NCBI GenBank assembly: GCA_001603415.1
Contig: LUYY01000020.1
Span: 1 to 15,381 of the forward strand
Direction of reading: 5' to 3'
Length of the DNA: 15,381 nt
From: Bacteroidales bacterium Bact_07
GTDB taxonomy: Bacteria; Bacteroidota; Bacteroidia; Bacteroidales; Tenuifilaceae
Both the position numbers and the translations under genes were made by a program. How positions within the stretch are numbered: position 1 is the first letter of the stretch; the number at the start of each line of letters is the position of its first letter. A model generated the notes under the pieces. The model saw nothing but the letters and a program-made list of their open reading frames with translations, ran no database searches and was not told the DNA's origin. Positions 1-7,566 of the stretch are shown here, piece by piece.

Positions 1-50
1 CATTATTTTCCATATTTTAAATAATACATAGAAATATAAGATAGAGTTAT

Positions 51-58
51 TACTTTTA
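51..58 (+). promoter_or_regulatory. candidate -7 box for the first PLP gene
   Basis: TACTTTTA matches the Bacteroidota -7 consensus TAnnTTTG at seven of eight positions (final G replaced by A) and ends 18 nt before the ATG at 77. No -33 TTTG is visible at the right spacing. The assignment is weak because the surrounding sequence is AT-rich. Confidence 0.3.
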
Positions 59-76
59 TTGAAAATTTTAAATACC

Positions 77-1555
77 ATGATTGAAATAATTGATACCGTT
101 AAAAACCCACAAGCATTGGAGAATGCAGTAAATCGGTTTCGTGAAAGAGGCATAATTCTACCAACCTTTCAGCAGCAGCAGAATCCTGAACTAATACCCG
201 AAAAAATTAAGGGGAAACTTAAGGATGTTGGGTTATGGGAAATAAACCCCCTGAACCTATTCCGAATCACTTGGAAAAATGAGCCGAAAGAAAAGGGAGG
301 ACTTTACGGTAAGGTTAACTACATAGAACTGCCCAAGGAGTTAACTGGCGTGAATGCCCAAATAATACTCTTGCTTGGGAAATGGTTCCCAACCGGAGCG
401 CATAAAGTAGGCGCTGCCTATGGTTGTTTGGCACCACGAATTATAACCGGCGAATTTGACCCAACCACTCAAAAAGCGGTGTGGCCATCAACCGGTAACT
501 ACTGCAGGGGTGGCGCATTCGATTCCAAACTAATGGGAACCGAATCGGTAGCTATACTGCCCGAAGAGATGAGCCGTGAGCGCTTTACCTGGCTGCGCGA
601 TTATGTTGGTTCCGAGGTTATTGCAACCCCTGGCTGCGAGTCGAATGTGAAAGAGATTTACGATAAATGCTGGGAAATTCGCAGAACCAAGCCCGACTAC
701 GTTATTTTTAACCAGTTTGACGAGTTTGGCAATGCCGCATGGCACTATAACATTACTGGTAAAGCCATAGAGGAAGTATTTAAAGGACTTGGCGGAAAAT
801 TTAACCTTGCCGCATACGTTTCGGCAACTGGGTCGGCAGGAACTATTGCCGCTGGCGACTACCTTCGAACCATTGCACCACATGTTAAGGTGGTGGCATC
901 GGAAGCCAAGCAGTGCCCAACAATTCTGCTAAATGGTTTTGGCGGTCATCGCATCGAGGGGATTGGCGATAAGCATGTGCCCTGGATTCATAACGTGAAA
1001 AACACCGATGTTATTACCGCAATCGACGATGAGGATTGCATGCGCATTTTCAGGCTATTCAACGAGCCCGAAGGTGTTAAATACCTTATTGAATCGGGTG
1101 TTCCTGCAGAAATAGCCAACAATCTGAACCTTTTGGGAATATCGGGCATTAGTAACATGCTTTCGGCTATTAAAACGGCCAAGTTCTTCGAAATGACTTC
1201 GGATGATGTGATTTTTACGGTTGCCACCGACTCAGCTGAGATGTATAGGTCAAGGCTTGAAGAGCTTAGGGAAGAGCGGGGCAACTATAACCCCACTCAA
1301 GCCGTAAAAGACTTTGAAAAATGTATTTTAGGGGCAACTACCGACTGGATGAAAGAGCTTACCTACACCGACCGTAAGGCAATACATAACCTTAAATACT
1401 TCACCTGGGTTGAGCAACAGGGCAAGGAAATTGAGGATTTAAACAGGCTTTGGTACGACAGGGATTTGTGGCCAAAGCTGTTCGGGCAGATAAAGCGATG
1501 GGATGAACTGATCATGGAGTTTAACGAACGTGTCGGCTTGATAAAATCGCTGTAA
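77..1555 (+). CDS. PLP-dependent beta-family lyase, cysteine-synthase-like, long form
   Basis: A 492-residue fold-type II PLP enzyme. The presumed Schiff-base lysine is K110 in the motif TGAHKVGAA. The substrate loop STGNY lies at 138-142, a glycine-rich segment (SATGSAGTIAAGD) contacts the cofactor phosphate, and a GGHRIEGIGDKHVP stretch resembles the O-acetylserine sulfhydrylase family. It is much longer than a cysteine synthase (about 310 residues), with about 95 extra N-terminal residues and a C-terminal extension. A TTG at 59 could add six residues, but it overlaps the candidate -7 box, so the ATG at 77 is chosen. The gene lies 11 nt before a second PLP enzyme and leads a purine/ureide cluster that lacks YgeX. 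Inferred role: beta-elimination or ammonia-lyase chemistry on a 2,3-diaminopropionate- or ureidoalanine-like amino acid. The fold is secure and the substrate is not. Confidence 0.85.
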   Translation: MIEIIDTVKNPQALENAVNRFRERGIILPTFQQQQNPELIPEKIKGKLKDVGLWEINPLNLFRITWKNEPKEKGGLYGKVNYIELPKELTGVNAQIILLLGKWFPTGAHKVGAAYGCLAPRIITGEFDPTTQKAVWPSTGNYCRGGAFDSKLMGTESVAILPEEMSRERFTWLRDYVGSEVIATPGCESNVKEIYDKCWEIRRTKPDYVIFNQFDEFGNAAWHYNITGKAIEEVFKGLGGKFNLAAYVSATGSAGTIAAGDYLRTIAPHVKVVASEAKQCPTILLNGFGGHRIEGIGDKHVPWIHNVKNTDVITAIDDEDCMRIFRLFNEPEGVKYLIESGVPAEIANNLNLLGISGISNMLSAIKTAKFFEMTSDDVIFTVATDSAEMYRSRLEELREERGNYNPTQAVKDFEKCILGATTDWMKELTYTDRKAIHNLKYFTWVEQQGKEIEDLNRLWYDRDLWPKLFGQIKRWDELIMEFNERVGLIKSL

Positions 1556-1566
1556 ATCAAAATTAT

Positions 1567-2793
1567 ATGAACACCAAGTTCATGCTTACCTGTTCGGGCT
1601 GTGGTAAAACTTTTTCACCATCGCCTGAACTTTACCTTTGCCCTGTTTGTAGCAGATCAAACAACACGGTTTTGCCCCCTAAGGGTGTGCTAAAAGCCAT
1701 ATATGATTATGAGACCCTTGGTAAATCCAACGAGGATATCATAAGCAACAACTTTTGGGATTTACTTCCACTAAATAGGAAAACATCGTTGCCAAAACTA
1801 AGGGTTGGCGAATCGCCATTATATCAATTTGATAAAATTGATGGCGAGCCGATCCCATTTGAGCTCTACTTAAAGGACGATTCCCAAAACCCAACCTTCT
1901 CATTTAAGGATAGGGCATCATCGGTGGTATCGGCCTATGCCAAGGAAAATGGCATTAGCACAATTGTTGCTGCATCTACAGGAAATGCTGGATCGTCGCT
2001 GGCCGGTATTTGCGCATCGCAGGAGCAAAAAGCAATAATCATGGTGCCTAAGAGCGCACCACAAGCCAAGCTCACTCAAATAGTAATGTATGGAGCCACA
2101 ATTGTGCCCGTTGATGGCACCTACGACATGGCCTTTGACCTTAGCGTTGAGGCAACCAAAGAGTTTGGCTGGTATAACCGCAATACTGCCTTTAATCCAC
2201 TAACCATCGAGGGAAAGAAAACCGTATCGTTGGAACTTTTCCTTCAGCTTAATAGGGCTATCCCCGACTACATCTTTGTTCCCGTAGGCGATGGTGTTAT
2301 TATTTCGGGTGTATATAAGGGATACGAAGATTTACTCAAAGTAGGATTAATTGACAGGATGCCCACAATTGTAGCTGTTCAGGCTGCCGGAAGTTCTAAC
2401 CTAATCGACAATATTGGCAAACCCAATTTTACTATCAAACCCAGCCAAACCCTTGCCGATTCCATTTCGGTAGATATCCCCCGAAACTTCTACATGGCAC
2501 AAAGTTTTATCGTTCAATACCAAGGTGAGCACATATCGGTAACCGACGAGGAAATTGTTGAAGCAACAAAAACCTTAGCCAGCAACACTGGCATTTTTGC
2601 CGAACCTGCTGCTGCAACCGCCTATGCAGGAATGCTACGCTATAAAAATCAACAGCTGTTGCAGAGCAAACAAAAGGTAGTGGTATTGCTCACGGGCAGC
2701 GGACTTAAAGATATAAAAGCGGTTTCGTCAATTATTAATATTCCCAATGCCATTGAGCCAACCCTTGAAGCGTTGAAGGTAGTTTTTAGATAG
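1567..2793 (+). CDS. threonine synthase-like PLP enzyme with N-terminal zinc ribbon
   Basis: A 408-residue fold-type II PLP enzyme. Residues 1-30 hold two CxxC pairs (C9/C12 and C25/C28), a rubredoxin-like zinc ribbon seen in one branch of threonine synthase-like proteins. The cofactor lysine is K114 in NPTFSFKDRAS, with the substrate loop STGNAGSS from residue 137. A late LLTGSGLKD motif is the phosphate or cofactor-ring end of the site. General annotation would be threonine synthase (O-phosphohomoserine to threonine). Its position 11 nt after another PLP enzyme, with no hom or thrB nearby, argues for a catabolic lyase role in this cluster instead. It could work with, or in sequence after, the upstream enzyme. 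It probably shares that gene's transcript. There is no Shine-Dalgarno sequence, as usual for this phylum. Confidence 0.82.
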   Translation: MNTKFMLTCSGCGKTFSPSPELYLCPVCSRSNNTVLPPKGVLKAIYDYETLGKSNEDIISNNFWDLLPLNRKTSLPKLRVGESPLYQFDKIDGEPIPFELYLKDDSQNPTFSFKDRASSVVSAYAKENGISTIVAASTGNAGSSLAGICASQEQKAIIMVPKSAPQAKLTQIVMYGATIVPVDGTYDMAFDLSVEATKEFGWYNRNTAFNPLTIEGKKTVSLELFLQLNRAIPDYIFVPVGDGVIISGVYKGYEDLLKVGLIDRMPTIVAVQAAGSSNLIDNIGKPNFTIKPSQTLADSISVDIPRNFYMAQSFIVQYQGEHISVTDEEIVEATKTLASNTGIFAEPAAATAYAGMLRYKNQQLLQSKQKVVVLLTGSGLKDIKAVSSIINIPNAIEPTLEALKVVFR

Positions 2794-2802
2794 TGTTCGG
2801 TT

Positions 2803-2823
2803 TACAGTGTACAGTGTACAGTA
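2803..2823. repeat. three tandem 7-bp repeats
   Basis: Three consecutive heptamers read TACAGTG, TACAGTG, TACAGTA, starting 10 nt after the PLP gene stop. The units also create overlapping TGTACA palindromes. The rest of this 115-bp gap is AT-rich and holds the candidate promoter at 2893-2900. Confidence 0.8.
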
Positions 2824-2892
2824 GCATTTATTGATTGGTTGATCATTCTAAATTCAAACATCTAACTCCTTAATTCAGTTCCCCAAAACATT

Positions 2893-2900
2893 TACCTTTG
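2893..2900 (+). promoter_or_regulatory. -7 box (TACCTTTG) directly before the molybdenum hydroxylase
   Basis: TACCTTTG is an exact match to TAnnTTTG. Only eight bases separate it from the ATG at 2909, so a transcript starting here would be leaderless or nearly so. No clear -33 TTTG lies 18-21 nt upstream, which lowers confidence. Confidence 0.5.
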
Positions 2901-2908
2901 CAATAGCT

Positions 2909-5467
2909 ATGATACGATTTAATTTAAACGGTAAAGCGGAAGAATACAACGGTGATCTAAACCGATCGCTGCTCGATTATTTGCGGAACGAATTACATCT
3001 TACCGCAGCAAAGGATGGCTGTTCAGGCCAAGGCGTTTGTGGTGCCTGCTCAATTGAAATGAACGGTAGCATAAAAATGGCCTGCCGCATTAAGATGCAG
3101 GATGTTGAGGGAGCCACCATTTACACCCTGGAGGGCTTACCCGATAATTTTCGGGAAATAATCTCAAACCACTTTGCAGGGCAAGGTGCAGTTCAATGCG
3201 GTTTTTGTTCGCCTGGCATGATCATGCGTGCCCGAGGGCTTTGGCTATCGAATCCCAGTGCCACACGAAGCGATATAATCAAGGCTATAAGTCCAAACCT
3301 TTGCCGGTGCACAGGCTATGTCAAAATTGTTGATGCCATTCAGAGTGCATTTGCTGAGCTGAACGGCGGCAAAGATATGCGAACGCAAACCGGAGCCCAA
3401 ATAGGCGATCGATATCCGAAATACCAAGCCAAAGTTACAGCCTTAGGTATAAGACCCTTTGTGGATGATATGTTTGTTGATGGAATGCTCTACGGAGCAT
3501 TGAGGTTTTCTGATTATCCGCGAGCCAAGGTTTTAAAAATTGATACTTCAAAAGCCATCAAACTCGACGGTGTTGTTAAAATTATTACAGCATCGGATAT
3601 TCCCGGCGACCGGTATATCGGTCTAATATTTCAGGACTGGCCTGTAATGGTTGCTCAAGGCGAGACAACACGGTACATAGGAGATGTTATTGCAGGAGTT
3701 GTGGCAACCTCCGAAAGCGTTGCCCGACAAGCAGCTAAACTTATCGACATTGAATACGAGGTATTGGAACCCGTTACGGATATGCATCAAGCCGTAAAGC
3801 CCGATTCGCCAAAGGTTCACCCTAACCGTTCCAATGTGCTGGAAACCTGCACCATTCGGTTTGGCGAGGTGGAAAAGGCCTTTGCCGATGCCGCTTACGT
3901 GTCGTCCGATATTTATGAAACGCAACGAATTGAGCATGCTTTTCTGGAAACCGAAACTGCCCTTGCCCTTCCAAACGGTGACGGTGTAAAGGTTTACAGT
4001 CAAGGACAAGGCGTTTATGTTGATAGAAAGCAAATAGCTAAAATCCTAAATCTGCCCGAAAGCAAGGTGAATGTAATACAGGTTCAGAACGGCGGCGGCT
4101 TTGGTGGTAAAGAAGATTTAACAGTTCAGGGACATGCTGCCCTGATGAGTTATATCACCCAAATGCCTGTAAAGGTTCATCTTACCCGCGACGAGAGCAT
4201 AAGAATGCACCCCAAAAGGCATCCGGTTTGGATGAAAATCAGTCTTGCCTGTGACTCAAAGGGAAAATTCACAGCTCTAAAGCTCGAGGCAATTGGCGAT
4301 ACAGGAGCATACGCATCGGTTGGGACTAAGGTGATGGAACGTGTGGTTGGACACGCCACGGGTGGATACACCGTTCCCGCTGTAGATATTTCGGCCAAAA
4401 CCGTTTACACCAACAACATACCCTGTGGAGCCATGCGAGGCTTTGGCGTACCGCAGGTTACCTTTGCCATCGAAAGCTGTATCGACGACCTTTGCCGTCA
4501 GGGAGGTTTCGACCGCTGGCTAATTCGTTACGATAACGCCCTTGAAGATGGCGCAAAAACCGCAACCGGTCAAGAGTTGCACGGTGTTGGGCTCAAAAAG
4601 ACCCTTTTAGCAGTAAAAGAGCAATTTCAATCGGCCAAGTTTGCTGGCATTGCTTGCGGTCTAAAAAATACCGGTGTTGGTAACGGAATGGTTGACGACA
4701 GTGAGGTTATTATCAAGGTGGTTAGCCCAACCAAGGTTGAAATTCACCACGGATGGACTGAAATGGGCCAGGGAGTTCATACCATGGCCATCCAAACCCT
4801 TCACCATGAAACCGGCATCGAACCAAACATGATTGAGGTAATTGTTGATACCAATGCAGAGATACCTACGGGTATGACCACATCGTCAAGGGCTACCGCC
4901 CTTGTAGCCAATGCCATTATCAATGCAGCACGACCATTAAAGGAAGATTTAAAGACTACCAAGCTCGAAAACCTGGTAGGCCAAGTTTACCGTGGCAAAT
5001 TTGTTTGCGATTGGACCTGCAAACCCGGTGCTAAAACCGATAAACCGGTTATTCACTTTGCCTATGGCTATGCCACTCAGGTTGCCATACTCAACGAACA
5101 GGGCAAACTCTCAAAGATTATTGCTGCTCACGATGCAGGGAAAATCATGAACCGTATGCTTTTCGAGGGTCAAATTGAAGGCGCTGTGCATATGGGAATG
5201 GGATATGCTCTAACGGAGGATTTACCCATGGAAAAAGGTTATCCCGTTAGTTTTAAGTTCAAGGATATTGGCATAATTCGCGCTAACCAAATGCCCGAAA
5301 TCGAAGTTATTGGCATTGAGGAACCCGACCCCATTGGGCCATACGGAGCAAAGGGCATTGGCGAAATTGGCATGGTGCCAACAGCAGCAGCCATTGCCAA
5401 CGCTTTAAGAACTTTCGATGGCATCAAACGAACACGTTTGCCCATGATGCGCAGCAAATCGGAATAG
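2909..5467 (+). CDS. xanthine dehydrogenase-family Mo hydroxylase, Fe-S and Mo subunits fused
   Basis: An 852-residue fusion. Residues 1-155 are the two-[2Fe-2S] subunit: plant-type cluster cysteines C38, C44, C47, C59, then the helical-domain cluster C97, C100, C132, C134 (QCGFC...LCRCTGY). Residues from about 165 are the molybdopterin-binding subunit: Moco loop GGGFGGKED at 395-403, GAMRGFG around R510, EMGQG at 618-622, and the catalytic base E819 in GAKGIGEIG. There is no FAD domain. Length and architecture fit the group annotated as selenium-dependent xanthine dehydrogenase/XdhD, which hydroxylates xanthine or related purines. Selenium use cannot be read from sequence, and no in-frame UGA selenocysteine is seen. 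It is followed 26 nt later by ssnA, its usual partner. Electrons must leave through a partner not encoded here. The first cluster has one residue more than the common C-x4-C spacing. Confidence 0.9.
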   Translation: MIRFNLNGKAEEYNGDLNRSLLDYLRNELHLTAAKDGCSGQGVCGACSIEMNGSIKMACRIKMQDVEGATIYTLEGLPDNFREIISNHFAGQGAVQCGFCSPGMIMRARGLWLSNPSATRSDIIKAISPNLCRCTGYVKIVDAIQSAFAELNGGKDMRTQTGAQIGDRYPKYQAKVTALGIRPFVDDMFVDGMLYGALRFSDYPRAKVLKIDTSKAIKLDGVVKIITASDIPGDRYIGLIFQDWPVMVAQGETTRYIGDVIAGVVATSESVARQAAKLIDIEYEVLEPVTDMHQAVKPDSPKVHPNRSNVLETCTIRFGEVEKAFADAAYVSSDIYETQRIEHAFLETETALALPNGDGVKVYSQGQGVYVDRKQIAKILNLPESKVNVIQVQNGGGFGGKEDLTVQGHAALMSYITQMPVKVHLTRDESIRMHPKRHPVWMKISLACDSKGKFTALKLEAIGDTGAYASVGTKVMERVVGHATGGYTVPAVDISAKTVYTNNIPCGAMRGFGVPQVTFAIESCIDDLCRQGGFDRWLIRYDNALEDGAKTATGQELHGVGLKKTLLAVKEQFQSAKFAGIACGLKNTGVGNGMVDDSEVIIKVVSPTKVEIHHGWTEMGQGVHTMAIQTLHHETGIEPNMIEVIVDTNAEIPTGMTTSSRATALVANAIINAARPLKEDLKTTKLENLVGQVYRGKFVCDWTCKPGAKTDKPVIHFAYGYATQVAILNEQGKLSKIIAAHDAGKIMNRMLFEGQIEGAVHMGMGYALTEDLPMEKGYPVSFKFKDIGIIRANQMPEIEVIGIEEPDPIGPYGAKGIGEIGMVPTAAAIANALRTFDGIKRTRLPMMRSKSE

Positions 5468-5493
5468 CCTATAACCATCAAACATACACCCAA

Positions 5494-6759
5494 ATGATTT
5501 TACTCAGCAATGCTATCTATATCGATTTTGAAACCCTGCAACTGAAAAGTTGCGATATTGTGGTATCAAGTGGAAAAGTTGAGTTTTACCCTGCTGGTAC
5601 ATATAAAGGGAATACTACTGAAACCATTAACTGCAAGGGTAAGTTTGTAACCCATTCGTTTGTTGTTGGGCATCACCATGCGTATTCGGCTTTAGCCCGA
5701 GGTATGGGCGCACCCAAAAAATCACCTGAAAATTTCTACGAAATTCTCAAATATGTATGGTGGACTTTGGATAAGTGTTTAACCCCGGAAATGGTTGAAT
5801 ACAGCGGTTTAGTTACAGCTATGGCCTGTGCTAAGGCAGGAGCCTCCTTTGTAATCGACCACCATGCATCACCGAGCGCAGTTAATGGTTCGCTTGAAAT
5901 ACTTGCCAAGGCATTTGAAAGGGTTGGCCTGTCACACTTGCTCTGTTATGAGATCAGCGATAGGGATGGGGAGGCAATTGCCCGGCAAGGGCTTGAAGAA
6001 ACCGATACCTACCTGAAGAACCATCAGGGATTGGTAGGCCTTCATGCATCGTTCACCCTGAGCGATAAAACATTAAGAGTTGCAGCCAACCTGATGCAAA
6101 AGCATAGTTCGGGTGTTCACATCCATGTGGCCGAAGATAAGTACGACCAACAACACTGTCTCGATGCTTATGGCAAGTCGGTTGTTGAAAGGCTTAACGA
6201 TTTTGGCTACCTCAATTCCGGCAAGTCGATCTTGGTTCACTGCCTGCACCTAACCGACTATGAGCGGAACCTTATAGGCCAATCGCCATGCTGGGTAGCA
6301 CAGAATAGCGATAGTAATTTGAACAATAACGTAGGCTATTTCAGTAGCAAAAATATGGGTGACAATATCATGCTGGGCACCGACGGCATGCATAGCGATA
6401 TGTTACAAAGTATGAAATCGGCCTACTTTGTTGGCCAGAACTTTGACCCCATGAGTCCTGCGCAAGCATACAAAAGGCTTAGAAATGCTCACCGCTACAT
6501 AGCCCAAAATGGCTTCAGAGGCGATGGCCCCGATAACCTTGTGGTTCTTGACTACGATTCCCCTACCCCTGTTACTCCCGAAAACCTTGCCGGACACTTT
6601 GTTTATGGTATAAACCAAACACACGTTGAGCATCTTATTTCCAATGGTAAGCTAATCCTTAAAAACCGGAAGGTAGTAACCGTTGACGAAGAGTCCATTC
6701 TAAAAGAATCTCAAAAATTGGCCTTGGCTTTGTGGGAAAGAATGAGAGGGGAAGGGTAA
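5494..6759 (+). CDS. ssnA: SsnA-like metal-dependent amidohydrolase
   Basis: A 421-residue amidohydrolase of the SsnA/guanine deaminase-like group. Metal-site motifs appear in order: GHHHAYSALARG with H60 and H62 as the HxH pair, HIHVAED with H209 and H211, a later histidine in LVHCLHL, and the catalytic aspartate D297 in LGTDGMHSDM. A DHHASPS segment and GLHASFTL are also typical of SsnA. In the E. coli ssnA-ygfM-xdhD region this protein accompanies the Mo hydroxylase. Here it follows the hydroxylase by 26 nt, suggesting one transcript. Inferred role: hydrolysis of a C-N bond in a purine-derived ring during anaerobic purine breakdown. Older literature calls it a putative selenium metabolism or stationary-phase protein without a defined reaction. 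Confidence 0.85.
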   Translation: MILLSNAIYIDFETLQLKSCDIVVSSGKVEFYPAGTYKGNTTETINCKGKFVTHSFVVGHHHAYSALARGMGAPKKSPENFYEILKYVWWTLDKCLTPEMVEYSGLVTAMACAKAGASFVIDHHASPSAVNGSLEILAKAFERVGLSHLLCYEISDRDGEAIARQGLEETDTYLKNHQGLVGLHASFTLSDKTLRVAANLMQKHSSGVHIHVAEDKYDQQHCLDAYGKSVVERLNDFGYLNSGKSILVHCLHLTDYERNLIGQSPCWVAQNSDSNLNNNVGYFSSKNMGDNIMLGTDGMHSDMLQSMKSAYFVGQNFDPMSPAQAYKRLRNAHRYIAQNGFRGDGPDNLVVLDYDSPTPVTPENLAGHFVYGINQTHVEHLISNGKLILKNRKVVTVDEESILKESQKLALALWERMRGEG

Positions 6760-6787
6760 ATAATAAAAGGTTCAAGGTTTAAGAGTT

Positions 6788-6807
6788 AGTCCCGCATTAG
6801 CGGGATT
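6788..6807. terminator. GC-rich hairpin after ssnA
   Basis: An 8-bp stem AGTCCCGC/GCGGGATT (one G-U pair) closes an ATTA loop 28 nt past the ssnA stop. No U-run follows on the + strand, so it may be a processing or attenuation structure rather than a strict intrinsic terminator. Confidence 0.4.
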
Positions 6808-6832
6808 CAAAATTCAAGATTCAAGATTCAAC
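6805..6832. repeat. four tandem 7-bp repeats
   Basis: Four consecutive heptamers read ATTCAAA, ATTCAAG, ATTCAAG, ATTCAAC. They begin inside the 3' arm of the hairpin at 6788-6807 and lie upstream of the promoter at 6903. Confidence 0.85.
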
Positions 6833-6839
6833 TTTAGAC

Positions 6840-6871
6840 TTTCTGATTTCTGATTCCTTTTAGCTGATTCC
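6840..6871. repeat. second heptamer-phased repeat tract
   Basis: TTTCTGA occurs twice in tandem (6840-6853). TGATTCC occurs at 6851 and again at 6865, exactly 14 bases later, so a 7-bp period continues with a diverged unit. This is a different unit from the tract at 6805-6832. Confidence 0.65.
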
Positions 6872-6902
6872 GGGTTTGATTACGGAACAAAAAATTTATG
6901 CA

Positions 6903-6910
6903 TATCTTTG
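6903..6910 (+). promoter_or_regulatory. -7 box (TATCTTTG) for the YgjV/GNAT-hyuA pair
   Basis: TATCTTTG is an exact TAnnTTTG match, 21 nt before the ATG at 6932, which would give a leader of roughly 15 nt. A TTTG at 6875-6878 is a possible -33 element, but the 24-nt spacing is longer than usual. This box overlaps an upstream TTG and so decides against that start. Confidence 0.55.
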
Positions 6911-6931
6911 TTCTTTAAATTAAAAGCACAG

Positions 6932-7555
6932 ATGAGTTCACAGGTATTAGAATGGATTGGATATAGCGCATCGGTTATCATTGCGCTATCGATGACAATG
7001 AGTTCGATAGTCAAATTCCGTTGGATAAACCTAACGGGAGCGTTAATGTTTTCAATTTATGGATTTTTGATTGGTGCTTGGCCCGTGGGCATACTTAACG
7101 GTTTTATAGTGCTCACCGATGCTTACTACCTATTTCAAATCTATTCAAAGAAAGATGTGTTTGAGATACTGGAGGTTCGCCCCGAGAACCGTTACCTGAT
7201 GCGTTTCCTCGATTTTCACCAAAAAGATATTCATAGGTTCTTCCCCAGATTCTCCTATAATCCTAACGAAAATACCGTTAGCTTTTTAATATTACGCAAC
7301 ATGGCTGTTGCAGGCGTATTCATAGCCCAGCGTAACGAATCGAAAGCCCTTGAGGTAGAACTTGATTATGTTTTACCGGAATACCGCGACTTTAAAAATG
7401 GACGATTTGTTTACTACTGGCTTAGCCAAAAATTTGCGGAAGGTGGATATACAAGGGTTTGGGCAAAAGCCTGCAATAAGAGCCATAGGAAATACTTACT
7501 GCATTTGGGCTTTACCGAATCGGGTGGCGAACATTTTCTGAAAATATTGGAATAA
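6932..7555 (+). CDS. membrane-anchored GNAT-like protein with YgjV-type N-terminus
   Basis: A 207-residue protein in two parts. Residues about 6-71 are three hydrophobic segments (6-27, 31-49, 51-71) with short turns, resembling the YgjV family of inner-membrane proteins. Residues about 110-207 look like a GNAT acyltransferase fold, ending in the characteristic CNKSHRKYLLHLGFTE pattern (181-196). The start at 6932 is preferred over a TTG 24 nt upstream because that TTG lies in the -7 box. The stop is 11 nt before hyuA, so the two are almost surely co-transcribed. No member of the known purine/ureide pathway corresponds to it. It could acylate a pathway intermediate or amino group at the membrane, sense a metabolite, or be a passenger. 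Assignment of both halves rests on pattern recognition only. Confidence 0.6.
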   Translation: MSSQVLEWIGYSASVIIALSMTMSSIVKFRWINLTGALMFSIYGFLIGAWPVGILNGFIVLTDAYYLFQIYSKKDVFEILEVRPENRYLMRFLDFHQKDIHRFFPRFSYNPNENTVSFLILRNMAVAGVFIAQRNESKALEVELDYVLPEYRDFKNGRFVYYWLSQKFAEGGYTRVWAKACNKSHRKYLLHLGFTESGGEHFLKILE

Positions 7556-7566
7556 TTCCATTAGAG

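Noticed and set aside
59..76. TTG start adding six residues to the first PLP enzyme
   Set aside because: The ATG at 77 gives a normal N-terminus, and the TTG lies next to the candidate -7 box at 51-58.
2794..2908. Possible riboswitch (molybdenum cofactor or purine type) ahead of the Mo hydroxylase
   Set aside because: The gap has no multi-helix fold or conserved junction that I can recognise, and the -7 box sits too close to the start to leave a leader.
2909..5467. Selenocysteine-coding UGA in the so-called selenium-dependent enzyme
   Set aside because: The frame is open throughout with no internal TGA. Any selenium would be a cofactor ligand, not an encoded residue.
6908..6931. TTG start adding eight residues to the YgjV/GNAT-like protein
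   Set aside because: It lies within the exact TATCTTTG promoter box, and the ATG at 6932 begins directly before the first membrane helix.
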